Made by a program: the position numbers and the translations under genes. From positions 62,001 to 126,000 of the forward strand of contig NZ_SMTL01000006.1 of NCBI RefSeq assembly GCF_004358025.1: DNA of 64,000 nt, in the 5' to 3' direction. Of the stretch, positions 1 through 8,385 are shown piece by piece. This DNA comes from Rhizobium deserti. GTDB lineage: Bacteria > Pseudomonadota > Alphaproteobacteria > Rhizobiales > Rhizobiaceae. The notes below the pieces were generated by a model. It saw nothing but the letters and a program-made list of their open reading frames with translations. It was not told the origin of the DNA and did no database searches. Positions within the stretch are counted from its first letter, which is position 1. The number at the start of each line of letters is the position of its first letter.

Positions 1-986
1 GGATAGGATGTTCCATCGGCATTGTCTCCTTCAACAAGACCAGCGACGGAGAGAGCGAGATATTCAGACGTGCGGATGTCGCGCTTTATGAAGCCAAGAG
101 CAGCGGGCGGGGATGCTTGAAAGAGTACCAAGCCTCCCTTGACCACAGGGTGGAGGCTCGCGAAAGCCTGAAAAAAGATCTTCGGCTTGTGCTTCAGGAT
201 CGTGAATTCGGTTTGGACGAGACAGAGGCATTTCATTTCCATGATGCGGGTCATCTAGAGGTGTTCTTTCAGGGCGTTCATCCAGCTTCGGACTGGGACC
301 GGCTTACGGGTGCCGAGGCTCTTGTTCGCTGGCGACACCCAGTTCACGGTCTGCTGTCTCCGGACAGGTTCATCCCAATTGCAGAAGAAGCCGACATGAT
401 GGATCAGCTTGGCGAATGGGTGCTGCGAAATGCAGCGCTGGCCGCTGCGAGTTGGCCCCCTGAGATGTTGCTCGCCGTCAATGTATCCCCGTCGCAGCTC
501 CGCCATCGAGGTTTTGATAACCGTGTGCTCTCAGTCCTGTCTGAGGCAGGACTGACGCCGTCACGACTTGAACTCGAACTAACAGAAGCAGCGTTCTTTG
601 ATATTGATGAACAAGCCCAAGCGACGCTTGGACGCCTTCGGGATCATGGGGTCCAAATCGTTCTGGACGATTTCGGTACCGGCTTCTCATCGCTCAGCCA
701 CCTTATTCACCTCAACATAGACCGCATCAAGATCGATAGATCCTTTGTGAGCCTGCTGGGCACAAAGGCCGAGGGCGCGGCGATTGTTTCAGCCATATTG
801 GGCTTGAGCCGCACGCTTGGAAAGGCGACCACGGCAGAAGGTGTCGAGACGGAAGGGCAGCGCGATTTCCTGATAGCTGCGGGTTGTCACGACCTGCAAG
901 GCTTCCTGCTTTCCCGGCCCGTGCCCTCGGTGGAGTTCAGCGCCTCCATTCTACTGGCTGATAAGAAGCCGGTCGCCGGGCGTTAA
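1..986 (+). CDS. GGDEF-EAL protein, 3' part (5' end outside window)
   Basis: This is a cyclic-di-GMP turnover protein. The reading frame is open from the first bases, so the gene begins upstream; a TTG at 117 is in frame but is not the real start. The first ~35 residues are the end of a GGDEF domain, closing with ADVALYEAKSSGRG, so cyclase activity cannot be judged. The rest is a complete EAL phosphodiesterase domain. It has the EAL signature (EALVRWRHP), the Asn of NVSPSQLR, the Glu of ELTE, the paired Asp of DDFGTGFSS, the Lys of IKIDRSFV and the late Glu of AEGVET. All usual metal and catalytic positions are present, so c-di-GMP hydrolysis is likely. Its sensory N-terminus is unseen. The gene converges on the downstream histidine kinase gene. 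Confidence 0.93.
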   Translation, partial: IGCSIGIVSFNKTSDGESEIFRRADVALYEAKSSGRGCLKEYQASLDHRVEARESLKKDLRLVLQDREFGLDETEAFHFHDAGHLEVFFQGVHPASDWDRLTGAEALVRWRHPVHGLLSPDRFIPIAEEADMMDQLGEWVLRNAALAAASWPPEMLLAVNVSPSQLRHRGFDNRVLSVLSEAGLTPSRLELELTEAAFFDIDEQAQATLGRLRDHGVQIVLDDFGTGFSSLSHLIHLNIDRIKIDRSFVSLLGTKAEGAAIVSAILGLSRTLGKATTAEGVETEGQRDFLIAAGCHDLQGFLLSRPVPSVEFSASILLADKKPVAGR

Positions 987-1131
987 GCCATTTAAGCAAA
1001 TTGGCTCCCAACTTGCGTGGGACAAGCTGACCTTTATCGATTGCATGCATAGGCCCATTCCGACTTCCCTACCGAAAGAGATATGCTGTCTATACTTAGA
1101 AGATAGCGAATTGCCTGGTATCCAATGGACT

Positions 1132-2484
1132 TTAAGGTCTCGGATTGCGGGTGCTTTCGCTCCCGCCGAGCGGGATGGTGAGGCGGGCGATCAAGCCCTT
1201 CGGTTGTCTGTCCAGCAGTTCGAGCGCGCCGTGATGTGCTTCGACAATTTCCGACACGATCGAGAGCCCAAGGCCGAAACCGGCATCGGCATCCCGCCGT
1301 GCTGCATCCAGCTTGAAAAACGGCTCGAGAACCCGGTTACGGTACTGGTCCGGAATGCCCGGACCATCATCCGCGACCTCGACGACAGCCTGTCCCATAC
1401 CTTCGCTGAGGGTAACCTCAACCTTGGTTCCAAATTTGACTGCGTTCTCACACAGATTGGTAACGGCGCGGGTCAAGGCCAGAGGCCTGAACTCTGCAAC
1501 CAGCCGTGACGGACCCTGATAGGTCACGTCGTGCCCCATATCAGCAAATTCATCGCAGACCGTCTGCAGGAGGGAGGCAAGATCGGCGCGTTGAGCTTCC
1601 TCGCGCTGATGATTGTCGCGAAGATAGTCGAGGCTTTCCTTGAGGAGATGGTCGATCCGCTCGACATCTGCAAGCAACCCCTCGCGGACCTCGTCTTCCT
1701 TCACACGTTCGGCCCGCAGCCGCAGCCGCGTCAACGGCGTGCGCAGGTCATGACTGATCCCGCGCAGCATTCGGGTACGCGCTTCGACCATGGTCGATAT
1801 GCGCCTTTGCATGCCATTGAGCGCCCTGGCCAAGGCGACAATCTCGACACTGCCCCGCTCCTCGAAAGGCGCCGGCCCGAGCGAAATGTCGGCTTTCATT
1901 GCCGCGGACGCAATCCGCCGCAATGGACGGGTGATGGCCCAGACGGCAAACACCGAAAAGAGGATGATCAGCGTGACCAGGGCAACCAGGTAGTTCGAGC
2001 CGAAGCTCAGTGCGTCGCCGCGCAAGAAACTCGGCGGCATCCGCGTCAGGACGAGAAGCGTTTGCGCGTCGACCTTGGCCGCCATGACCCGCTCCGTTCC
2101 GACAAAGGTACGCCAGCCACCAAATGGCACCGTTCCATTGTCTGGTGGAAAGAGCCAGTCGACCGCCAGAGTTAGGAAAGCTTCGTCCGGCGAAGATGCT
2201 TTGAACTGCTCGGCGTAAGAGATCGGCTGCAGTGAGAGACGCCAGCTGCCGCGATTGGCGACGGCTACAATGGCGTCTCTTTCGGAAGGACTTGCAGCGC
2301 TCAAGACCGAAGTGACGGCAGACAGCCTATCCGAAATGCCTTCCAAATCCGGGCCATTGTAATCGGAATTCACCCAGCGCTCGAGCGTCGAGCCGGCGAC
2401 GATGACGATCAGAAGACAAACAAGAATGATGGCAGTGATTTGCCCTTGAATTGTCGAACGCGGCCAAACCATGCGATATCCCAA
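1132..2484 (-). CDS. Sensor histidine kinase (EnvZ/OmpR type)
   Basis: This is an inner-membrane sensor kinase. It has an N-terminal membrane segment, a periplasmic stretch of about 130 residues, a second membrane segment (LVALVTLIILFSVFAVWAI) and a HAMP linker. A HisKA motif GISHDLRTPLTRLRLRAE carries the phospho-accepting His. An HATPase domain follows, with ENAVKFG (N box), DDGPGIP (G1) and GFGLGLSI (G2). I chose the TTG at 2484 because GGGAGG lies 4-5 bases upstream. An ATG at 2472 and an upstream start at 2526 are also possible. Its likely partner is the regulator at 3691-4416, on the same strand but separated by an oppositely oriented mipA-like gene. An 11-base motif is shared by the upstream regions of both genes. 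The signal sensed is unknown. Confidence 0.92.
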   Translation of the reverse strand: MGYRMVWPRSTIQGQITAIILVCLLIVIVAGSTLERWVNSDYNGPDLEGISDRLSAVTSVLSAASPSERDAIVAVANRGSWRLSLQPISYAEQFKASSPDEAFLTLAVDWLFPPDNGTVPFGGWRTFVGTERVMAAKVDAQTLLVLTRMPPSFLRGDALSFGSNYLVALVTLIILFSVFAVWAITRPLRRIASAAMKADISLGPAPFEERGSVEIVALARALNGMQRRISTMVEARTRMLRGISHDLRTPLTRLRLRAERVKEDEVREGLLADVERIDHLLKESLDYLRDNHQREEAQRADLASLLQTVCDEFADMGHDVTYQGPSRLVAEFRPLALTRAVTNLCENAVKFGTKVEVTLSEGMGQAVVEVADDGPGIPDQYRNRVLEPFFKLDAARRDADAGFGLGLSIVSEIVEAHHGALELLDRQPKGLIARLTIPLGGSESTRNPRP

Positions 2485-2778
2485 GCGACCTCCCAAACGA
2501 CACTTCGGAACTTGCCGCTGGTGCATCCGGCGATGGCGAAGCTTCCGATTTTGGCAGGATAATGATTACCGTCGAAATCCATAGTTAAGTTTTGTGTCGT
2601 TGTGAAAGCCTATTCAATATCAGGCTTGTGGTTCGCTTTCCCCAATCGCGCCTATCGGCTCTGCAACAAAGCGTAACACAAAGACACGCCGCACAAGCTG
2701 CGTCCATGACAGGACAGAGGCGTTGCATACACGGGCCGCAGCGATTGCCGAGGACCGTGTCAAATCACTGGAGCACCC
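2485..2778. other. Intergenic region between divergent kinase and mipA-like gene
   Basis: This gap of about 290 bases must hold both divergent promoters. It contains the ACAAAACTTAA motif at 2585-2595 and the related CGTAACACAAAGAC at 2672-2685. I see no supportable small gene or RNA in it. Confidence 0.5.
2585..2595 (-). promoter_or_regulatory. Motif shared with the response-regulator promoter
   Basis: On the gene strand this reads ACAAAACTTAA, about 100 bases upstream of the kinase start. The identical 11-mer occurs at 4480-4490, upstream of the response-regulator gene in the same orientation. A looser relative, CGTAACACAAAGAC, lies before the mipA-like gene at 2672-2685. It could be part of the regulator's binding site, which would mean autoregulation. 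This is inference from sequence sharing only. Confidence 0.35.
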
Positions 2779-3627
2779 ATGTCCTTTACCCGAAGCATTG
2801 ACCGGCGACTTCTCGCAAGCGCCCTATGCATCACTGTCATGCTCGCCGGCACAGCATCGAATACATTTGCCGCCGATGCCAGCCTAGCAGAGCAGACCCC
2901 TGAGCCGCCATTCGACCAGGAGCGGTTTGACAACAAAAAGCCTGAGCGCAATTGGAGCTTGATCGTCGGCGCCGGCGGAACCTACGAGCCGGAATATGAA
3001 GGCAGCGATAAGTTTGAAATCAGTCCCATTCCCGTGGTCGTATTTACCTATGGGGATTGGCTGGAAATTGACCCGACAGGCGTCACCGTCACCGCCCTCC
3101 GCCACGAGGGTTTCGCGCTTGCCGCCAGGGTCGGATACGAAAGCGGCCGAGACGAGGACGATGGCGATCGTCTGAGAGGGCTTGGCGACATAGACTTCGC
3201 TGCGACCGTTGGCGCGAAGGCATCATATCAGTGGCAGGCACTAGAGCTCTACGCGACGCTCGATCAGACGATCGACGGCAGCGAAAGTCTCATCGGTACT
3301 GTGGGTGCCGAATTCCAAGCGCCCGTCACCGAGCGGCTGATCCTGGGCGCCGGTGTAGAAGCCGTCATCGCCGACGACAATCATATGGAGGCCTATTTCG
3401 GCGTTAACGCTGCCCAATCCGCAAGATCGGGCCTTCCGCAGTACAAAGCCGAAGCCGGATTGAAGCGCGTCAACATTTCCGCTTCAGCGACCTATATGCT
3501 GAGCGAAAACTGGCTTGTTCGCGGTGAGGCAGGCCTTGGCATCCTGACGGGCGACGCAGCCGACAGCCCGATCGTGGAAGAAAAGCTGCAGCCTTCCACG
3601 TCCGTGTTTGTCGGCTACAAGTTCTAG
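2779..3627 (+). CDS. MipA/OmpV family outer-membrane protein
   Basis: The protein has 282 residues with a clear signal peptide of about 32 residues ending near NTFAADA. The mature part begins with an acidic, Pro-rich stretch and then the family's start, WSLIVGAGGTYEPEYEGSD. Alternating amphipathic strands follow, ending in an aromatic residue (SVFVGYKF), as expected for a beta-barrel C-terminus recognised by the Bam complex. MipA/OmpV proteins are outer-membrane barrels; some act as scaffolds for murein enzymes, others are porin-like, and the role here is not shown. The gene sits between, and opposite to, the kinase and response-regulator genes, so it is the obvious candidate target of that system. 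A strong intrinsic terminator follows its stop. Confidence 0.9.
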   Translation: MSFTRSIDRRLLASALCITVMLAGTASNTFAADASLAEQTPEPPFDQERFDNKKPERNWSLIVGAGGTYEPEYEGSDKFEISPIPVVVFTYGDWLEIDPTGVTVTALRHEGFALAARVGYESGRDEDDGDRLRGLGDIDFAATVGAKASYQWQALELYATLDQTIDGSESLIGTVGAEFQAPVTERLILGAGVEAVIADDNHMEAYFGVNAAQSARSGLPQYKAEAGLKRVNISASATYMLSENWLVRGEAGLGILTGDAADSPIVEEKLQPSTSVFVGYKF

Positions 3628-3656
3628 ATCGCACTTGAAATGAGATGACAAAAGGA

Positions 3657-3679
3657 GCCGGGCCATCGCCCGGCTTTTT
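3657..3679 (+). terminator. Rho-independent terminator after the mipA-like gene
   Basis: A perfect 7-bp stem, GCCGGGC and GCCCGGC, with a 4-base loop (CATC) is followed directly by five T residues. It lies 30 bases after the mipA-like stop and just before the end of the convergent response-regulator gene. Confidence 0.88.
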
Positions 3680-3690
3680 CCATGACCAGG

Positions 3691-4416
3691 TTACGACGCC
3701 TGATCGACACTGGCGGTGAACATGTAGCCGCCGAGCCTTACTGTCTGGAGAAGCACCGGGTTCTTCGGATCCGCCTCGATCTTCTGGCGCAGGCGGCTGA
3801 TATGGACATCGACACTGCGTTCAATCGGGCCGGCAAGTCCCGTATGGGTGAGTGAAAGGAGTTCCTCGCGCGTGATGACACGGCCGGGATTGCGGCAAAA
3901 AGCCAGGAGAAGGTCGAACTCGGTGGTTGTCACTGCAACGCGGGCATTGCTCGGATCATGCAGCTGCCGGCGCAGCGGATCGATCTGCCAGCCCTCGAAG
4001 CGCAGCTTCCGCTGGACGGTCGTATTCGCAAGTCCATAGGACGCCCTTCTGAGAAGGCTCCGGATACGCGCTACCACTTCGCGTGGGCTGAACGGCTTGG
4101 TGACATAATCGTCGGCTCCGACTTCCAGCCCGACAATGCGATCGATCTCTTCTCCAAGCGCCGTCAGCAGGATGATCGGCGTCGTCCGTTCCGCGCGAAC
4201 GCGCCGGCAGATGCTCAAGCCATCCTCGCCGGGCAACATGACGTCGAGAATGATGAGGTCGAACTCGTTGTTGCGCATCAGGGAATTCATCACATGCCCG
4301 TCTTCTGCGACCGTGGCAATCATCCCGTTTTCCTGCACGGCAAGGGCAAGAAGCTTGCCGATTTCCGGATCATCTTCGACAATCAGAATTTTTGCATTGG
4401 CAGGACTTGTTTGCAC
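3691..4416 (-). CDS. OmpR-family response regulator
   Basis: This is a DNA-binding response regulator. The receiver domain has the acidic pair in ILIVEDDPE, the phospho-acceptor Asp in DLIILDVMLPGEDG (about residue 58), the conserved Thr/Ser in IILLTALGEE and the Lys of DDYVTKPFSP. A C-terminal winged helix follows, with TTTEFDLLLAFCRNPG, SVDVHISRLRQKIE and the LQTVRLGGYMF ending. I chose the GTG at 4416 because AAGGA lies 7 bases upstream; a GTG at 4443 would add nine residues. It probably works with the kinase at 1132-2484. Likely targets, by position, are itself, the kinase and the intervening mipA-like gene. Confidence 0.93.
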   Translation of the reverse strand: MQTSPANAKILIVEDDPEIGKLLALAVQENGMIATVAEDGHVMNSLMRNNEFDLIILDVMLPGEDGLSICRRVRAERTTPIILLTALGEEIDRIVGLEVGADDYVTKPFSPREVVARIRSLLRRASYGLANTTVQRKLRFEGWQIDPLRRQLHDPSNARVAVTTTEFDLLLAFCRNPGRVITREELLSLTHTGLAGPIERSVDVHISRLRQKIEADPKNPVLLQTVRLGGYMFTASVDQAS

Positions 4417-4479
4417 AGCCGTTTCCTTTTTGAAAGCGCGCACACTACGCCGGGCGCAGGTTGCAAATGTTTCGCTTCA

Positions 4480-4490
4480 TTAAGTTTTGT
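4480..4490 (-). promoter_or_regulatory. Second copy of the ACAAAACTTAA motif
   Basis: It lies about 65 bases upstream of the chosen response-regulator start, reading ACAAAACTTAA on the gene strand. It is identical to the copy upstream of the kinase gene at 2585-2595. It may be an autoregulatory operator half-site; this is not proven. Confidence 0.35.
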
Positions 4491-4518
4491 TACGCCGGCT
4501 GGAAAGGCTTGGCCACAG

Positions 4519-5136
4519 CTAGATCGGCAGGGACCAGACGACCGGCAACAGGCCGCCGGCCTGTGCAAGCCTGACGAGATCTATGGCAAGCCACGCCCCG
4601 ACAAACACAACTCCATCCCGCAGGCTTCCTACGGCCCGTGCAGAACGCAGGGGCACGTCCTCGCATTCCCGCCAAAGCGACAGATCAGGCCAGAGCCTCG
4701 GGACAACCATCCTGTAGTCGTCAAAGCCCTGCCCATATCGACTGCTGAGATAGGCCTCCTCGCCGCGCATGGCCATGTCGAAGGCCAGATAACCCGCCAA
4801 CACGAAGACGGCCATCGACAAGAGGCTGCCGGTTTGCGCGCCGATGCCGGCTATGCCGACCAGGCTGAAGAAGTAAAGCGGGTTGCGAGTGATGGAATAG
4901 GGTCCGAATGTGACGAGCTCAGCATTCTTCCGGCCACCGATATAGAAAAGAGACCAGGCTCGCCCGGCAATGGCCAGGAAGATCGCAAGGGCGCCGATGA
5001 TCTCCAAGATGGCATTGACCAACGGAAGCATTGGCGGCGCAGAGGTGACTGAAAGCAGGCAGAAGGCGAGACCGCCCAATGCCCGGAGCGCGTTGATGCG
5101 GTAATGCTGCAGAAAGGGAACACGAACGTTATTCAT
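4519..5136 (-). CDS. Isoprenylcysteine carboxyl methyltransferase (ICMT)-family membrane protein
   Basis: This membrane protein of about 205 residues has several hydrophobic helices and the ICMT/PEMT-type C-terminal signature. That signature is GPYSITRNPLYFFSLVGIAG followed by RGEEAYLSSRYGQGFDDYR. In this family the region binds S-adenosylmethionine and the membrane-embedded substrate; bacterial substrates are mostly unknown. I prefer the ATG at 5136 over the one at 5154, because the latter lies inside a long perfect inverted repeat (5149-5183). The gene lies 138 bases downstream of the RND pump gene on the same strand and could be a distal operon member, although hairpins occupy the gap. Confidence 0.85.
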   Translation of the reverse strand: MNNVRVPFLQHYRINALRALGGLAFCLLSVTSAPPMLPLVNAILEIIGALAIFLAIAGRAWSLFYIGGRKNAELVTFGPYSITRNPLYFFSLVGIAGIGAQTGSLLSMAVFVLAGYLAFDMAMRGEEAYLSSRYGQGFDDYRMVVPRLWPDLSLWRECEDVPLRSARAVGSLRDGVVFVGAWLAIDLVRLAQAGGLLPVVWSLPI

Positions 5137-5148
5137 GATTATTTCAAG

Positions 5149-5183
5149 CCTCATGGGAAAACTCTGATGGTTTTCCCATGAGG
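5149..5183. repeat. Perfect 14-bp inverted repeat (hairpin)
   Basis: CCTCATGGGAAAAC at 5149-5162 and GTTTTCCCATGAGG at 5170-5183 are perfectly complementary around a 7-base loop. The element lies directly upstream of the methyltransferase start and has no T tract on either side. A dyad operator or an RNA hairpin controlling the downstream gene is more likely than a simple terminator. Confidence 0.8.
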
Positions 5184-5241
5184 TCGGCTGCTTTGAATTT
5201 TGGTTTTGTTTCAGTATGTTAAGAACTGCGAACGGATATAA

Positions 5242-5271
5242 CGGAGCCGGCCCTGCGGGTGACCGGCTCCG
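5242..5271 (-). terminator. Possible terminator after the RND pump gene
   Basis: A 9-bp GC-rich stem (CGGAGCCGG and CCGGCTCCG) with a 12-base loop lies just beyond the pump stop codon. On the gene strand it is followed by TTATAT rather than a clean T run. It may terminate weakly or protect the 3' end of the pump mRNA. Confidence 0.5.
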
Positions 5272-5274
5272 CCG

Positions 5275-8200
5275 TTACGCGCCATGCGGCTTTGGCGCGC
5301 CATCTTCAGCATCGCTCTGAGCTGCTTCGGCCGACTGGAGGAAAGGCCCGAGAGTACCGCTCAAACGATCGCTGAAACTGGACATGATAAGGTGCAGCGA
5401 GGGGATGACGATCAGCGACAACACCGTGGAGACAAGCAGCCCACCGATCACAGCAATCGCCATGGGAGCACGGAACTCTCCTCCGTCGCCGACACCGAAG
5501 GCCGATGGCAACATGCCGCCGGCCATGGCAAGCGTCGTCATGATGATCGGCCGGATGCGTTCCGAACAAGCTTCGACGACAGCCTCCGTGCGGGAGAGAC
5601 CATGGGCCTCCCTTTCGACCGCGAAATCCACCAGCATGATGGCATTCTTGGTCACGATGCCCATCAGCATGAGAATGCCGATCACCACTGGCAGCGATAT
5701 GGAGTTACCGCTGAGCAGAAGTGCCGCGGCAACGCCGCCGATGGAAAGCGGTAAGGAGGCCAGGATGGTTAAAGGCGACAACACGCTCTTGAACAGAAGG
5801 ATCAGCACGATGAGGACGAGCATGATCCCGCCCCCCATGGCAACTGCAAAGCTTTCGAACACATCGCCTTCCGTGTCGGAATCGCCAGTGGCCTGAACCC
5901 GCACGCCATTGGTGAGGTTCTTGACGCTGTTCAATTGCAGCAACCGTTCGAGCCCCTGCCCCGACGTCAGCCCGGTTGCCATGTCGGCGGTGATCTCGAT
6001 GCGGCGCTGCCGATCGAAGCGATCAATCGCGGCGACGGTTTCATTGAACCCTATCTCAGCAACGGCGGACAAGGGCACTTTTGTTCCATCGGCTGCGGGC
6101 ACGCTCAAAGTTTCGAAAACGGAAAAGCGGGCCCGCGCAGCACGATCAAGCACCACCCTGATCGGGATCTGTCGCGACCCCTCGATGAAGTTCGCCAGCC
6201 TGCTGTCGACGTCGCCGATCGTGGATATGCGCATCGTGCTGGCAATCGCTGCAGCCGATATTCCGAGCGTTGCCGCTTTGTCTGCAAGCACGGTCATTCT
6301 CAATTCCGGACGCAGAGCAACATTGTCGCTGGCAGGGCCAACGAAGCTGGCATCCTTGCCCATGTCGCTGATGATCGCGTCTGCCGCTTTCTGGACGGCC
6401 TCACCATCGCTGCCGAGCACCGCAAAGGAGACATCGCGGCCGCCGCGATTGTTGAGGAAACGAAGTCGCACATCGGGGATGGGATCCAGTATGCCTTCGA
6501 TCTCTGTTTCGATAGCGAAGGACGAGCGGCCCCGCATCGATTTGTGCACCAGATCGATCGAGACGACGGCGTGGCGTACGTCCTGCTGGCCACCCATGCT
6601 CGCACCGGCACGCACAAGAACACCTTCGACTTCAGTGAGTTTTTGGATCTCGACTGCGATGTTATCCGTCACCTTGCGGGTCTCACCGAGCGTTGTGCCA
6701 GGCGGCAGCTCCACGGTGAGCATCAGCCTTCCCGTATCCTCTTCCGGCAGGAAGGTCGTCGGCACCGAAATCAGCGAGATCATGGCAGCCGCAAACAGGA
6801 CGAGAGCTGCTCCCGCCGTCACCCACTTCCAACGCAAGCTCAGCCGCAGCATGCTTTCATAGGCCGACGCCAGCCTACCCTTCCGCTCAGGCGTCGCGTG
6901 GCTGCCGGTCATCACATAGGCGGCCATGATCGGCGTGATCAAGCGGGCGACGAGGAGAGAGAAGAAAACGGCAATGGCGACGGTCAGGCCGAATTCCCGG
7001 AAATAAAGGCCGACGACGCCACTCATCAGGCCGACCGGGGCGAACACTGCAATGATCGTTGCGGAAATCGCAATCACCGCCAGGCCGATCTCGTCGGAGG
7101 CATCCAGGGCTGCGCGGTAGGCAGACTTCCCCATATTGCGATGGCGCACGACGTTCTCGATCTCGACGATCGCGTCGTCCACGAGAATTCCTGTCACCAG
7201 CGTGATCGCAAGAAGGCTGAGGATGTTCAGCGAGAAGCCGAGAAGGTCGATGGCGAAGAAGGTCGGTATGATCGACAATGGCAGCGCGACGGCTGCGACA
7301 AGCGTAGCGCGCCAGTCGCGCAGGAAAAGAAAGACGACGACGATCGACAGCGCTGCGCCTTCCAGCAGAGTATGCATCGCCGATTGATAGTTTCCGGCCG
7401 TATAGGAGACATTGTCATCGACGAGAGCGAGGCGAAGGTCGGGACGGCTCCCGGATAGCTTGGCCACAGCCGCTGCAACCACTTTTGCAACGGCCACATC
7501 ACTCGCGCCCTGGGAGCGGTAGACGGCAAATCCGACGATGTCCGTTCCGTCCAAGGTCGCAAAATTTCGAGGTTCGGCGATGGTATCCCGGACGCTTGCC
7601 ACGTCATTCAGCCGCACCGAGTTTTCGCCTGAAAGAGAGACCCGCTGTTCGCCGAGTTCCGCGACAGTCCGAGCCGCAGCCGCGGTGGTCAAGACCTGTT
7701 CGCGGCCTTCCATGTCGCTGCGCCCACCGGACCGATCGATCTGGGTCTGCATGATCGTTTCGTTGACTGCGCTTGCCGAAAGCGAAAGCGCCTGCAACCG
7801 GTCCGGATCAAGTTCGACATGGACTTCCCGATCCGCGCCGCCGACGCGCTCAATGCGACCAACACCGGCAAGTCCCTGCAGGTCGCGAGACACAACGTCG
7901 TCAACGAACCAGGACAGTTCCGCGACTGTCATGTCGCGGCTGGACACGGCGTAGGTGACAACCGACTGGGAATCCTCCTCTATTCGTTCGACCACCGGCT
8001 CGTCGATCGTGCCCGGCAGATCGCCGCGGATCCTGGCAACCGCATCGCGCACGTCGTCCATCGCCCGATCCGGCGACACGAGACCGAGCTTGAATTCCAC
8101 AGTCGTTACCGACCGGCCCTCGCCAATCGTCGATGCCAGTTCGTCTATGCCCGGAAGTGATGCAATCGCGTTTTCGATCAGCCGGGTGACCTCTGTTTCC

Positions 8201-8385
8201 AGCTCGACAGGCGTCGCACCAGACTGTTCCACGGTCACTTGAACGGCCGGGGTGACGATTGTGGGGAAATAAGTGACGGGCAGTCGGCTGAAGCTGTAGA
8301 GCCCGGTGACGGTCAGCACCACGAACAGCAGAATGGATGGAAGAGGGTTGCGGATGGCCCATGCGGAGATATTGCCATTCTTCAT
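5275..8385 (-). CDS. RND efflux pump, inner-membrane transporter (HAE1 type)
   Basis: At 1036 residues this is the usual length for AcrB/MexB relatives. It shows an N-terminal membrane helix, two large periplasmic porter and docking loops, and the TM4 motif GILVDDAIVEIENV. The Asp pair of that motif (about residues 403-404) carries protons in this family. The C-terminal half repeats the fold, with GIVTKNAIMLVDFA and the R-P-I-x-M-T motif (RIRPIIMTTLAMAGG). It should export hydrophobic or amphiphilic compounds using proton-motive force. Its start overlaps the stop of the adaptor gene by 4 bases, so the two are co-translated. No TolC-type channel gene is in the window. Substrates cannot be predicted from sequence. 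Confidence 0.96.
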   Translation of the reverse strand: MKNGNISAWAIRNPLPSILLFVVLTVTGLYSFSRLPVTYFPTIVTPAVQVTVEQSGATPVELETEVTRLIENAIASLPGIDELASTIGEGRSVTTVEFKLGLVSPDRAMDDVRDAVARIRGDLPGTIDEPVVERIEEDSQSVVTYAVSSRDMTVAELSWFVDDVVSRDLQGLAGVGRIERVGGADREVHVELDPDRLQALSLSASAVNETIMQTQIDRSGGRSDMEGREQVLTTAAAARTVAELGEQRVSLSGENSVRLNDVASVRDTIAEPRNFATLDGTDIVGFAVYRSQGASDVAVAKVVAAAVAKLSGSRPDLRLALVDDNVSYTAGNYQSAMHTLLEGAALSIVVVFLFLRDWRATLVAAVALPLSIIPTFFAIDLLGFSLNILSLLAITLVTGILVDDAIVEIENVVRHRNMGKSAYRAALDASDEIGLAVIAISATIIAVFAPVGLMSGVVGLYFREFGLTVAIAVFFSLLVARLITPIMAAYVMTGSHATPERKGRLASAYESMLRLSLRWKWVTAGAALVLFAAAMISLISVPTTFLPEEDTGRLMLTVELPPGTTLGETRKVTDNIAVEIQKLTEVEGVLVRAGASMGGQQDVRHAVVSIDLVHKSMRGRSSFAIETEIEGILDPIPDVRLRFLNNRGGRDVSFAVLGSDGEAVQKAADAIISDMGKDASFVGPASDNVALRPELRMTVLADKAATLGISAAAIASTMRISTIGDVDSRLANFIEGSRQIPIRVVLDRAARARFSVFETLSVPAADGTKVPLSAVAEIGFNETVAAIDRFDRQRRIEITADMATGLTSGQGLERLLQLNSVKNLTNGVRVQATGDSDTEGDVFESFAVAMGGGIMLVLIVLILLFKSVLSPLTILASLPLSIGGVAAALLLSGNSISLPVVIGILMLMGIVTKNAIMLVDFAVEREAHGLSRTEAVVEACSERIRPIIMTTLAMAGGMLPSAFGVGDGGEFRAPMAIAVIGGLLVSTVLSLIVIPSLHLIMSSFSDRLSGTLGPFLQSAEAAQSDAEDGAPKPHGA

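Noticed and set aside
1045-2175. Plus-strand frames of 154 and 214 codons opposite the histidine kinase gene
   Set aside because: The kinase on the minus strand explains the sequence; these frames lack domain content.
3958-5052. A 364-codon plus-strand frame across the response-regulator and methyltransferase genes
   Set aside because: It covers two minus-strand genes with clear domains and shows no recognisable protein features itself.
5284-8242. Plus-strand frames, including one of 507 codons, opposite the RND pump gene
   Set aside because: The pump frame on the minus strand is complete with family motifs. The opposite frames are shadows with unnatural His/Arg/Gln-rich composition.
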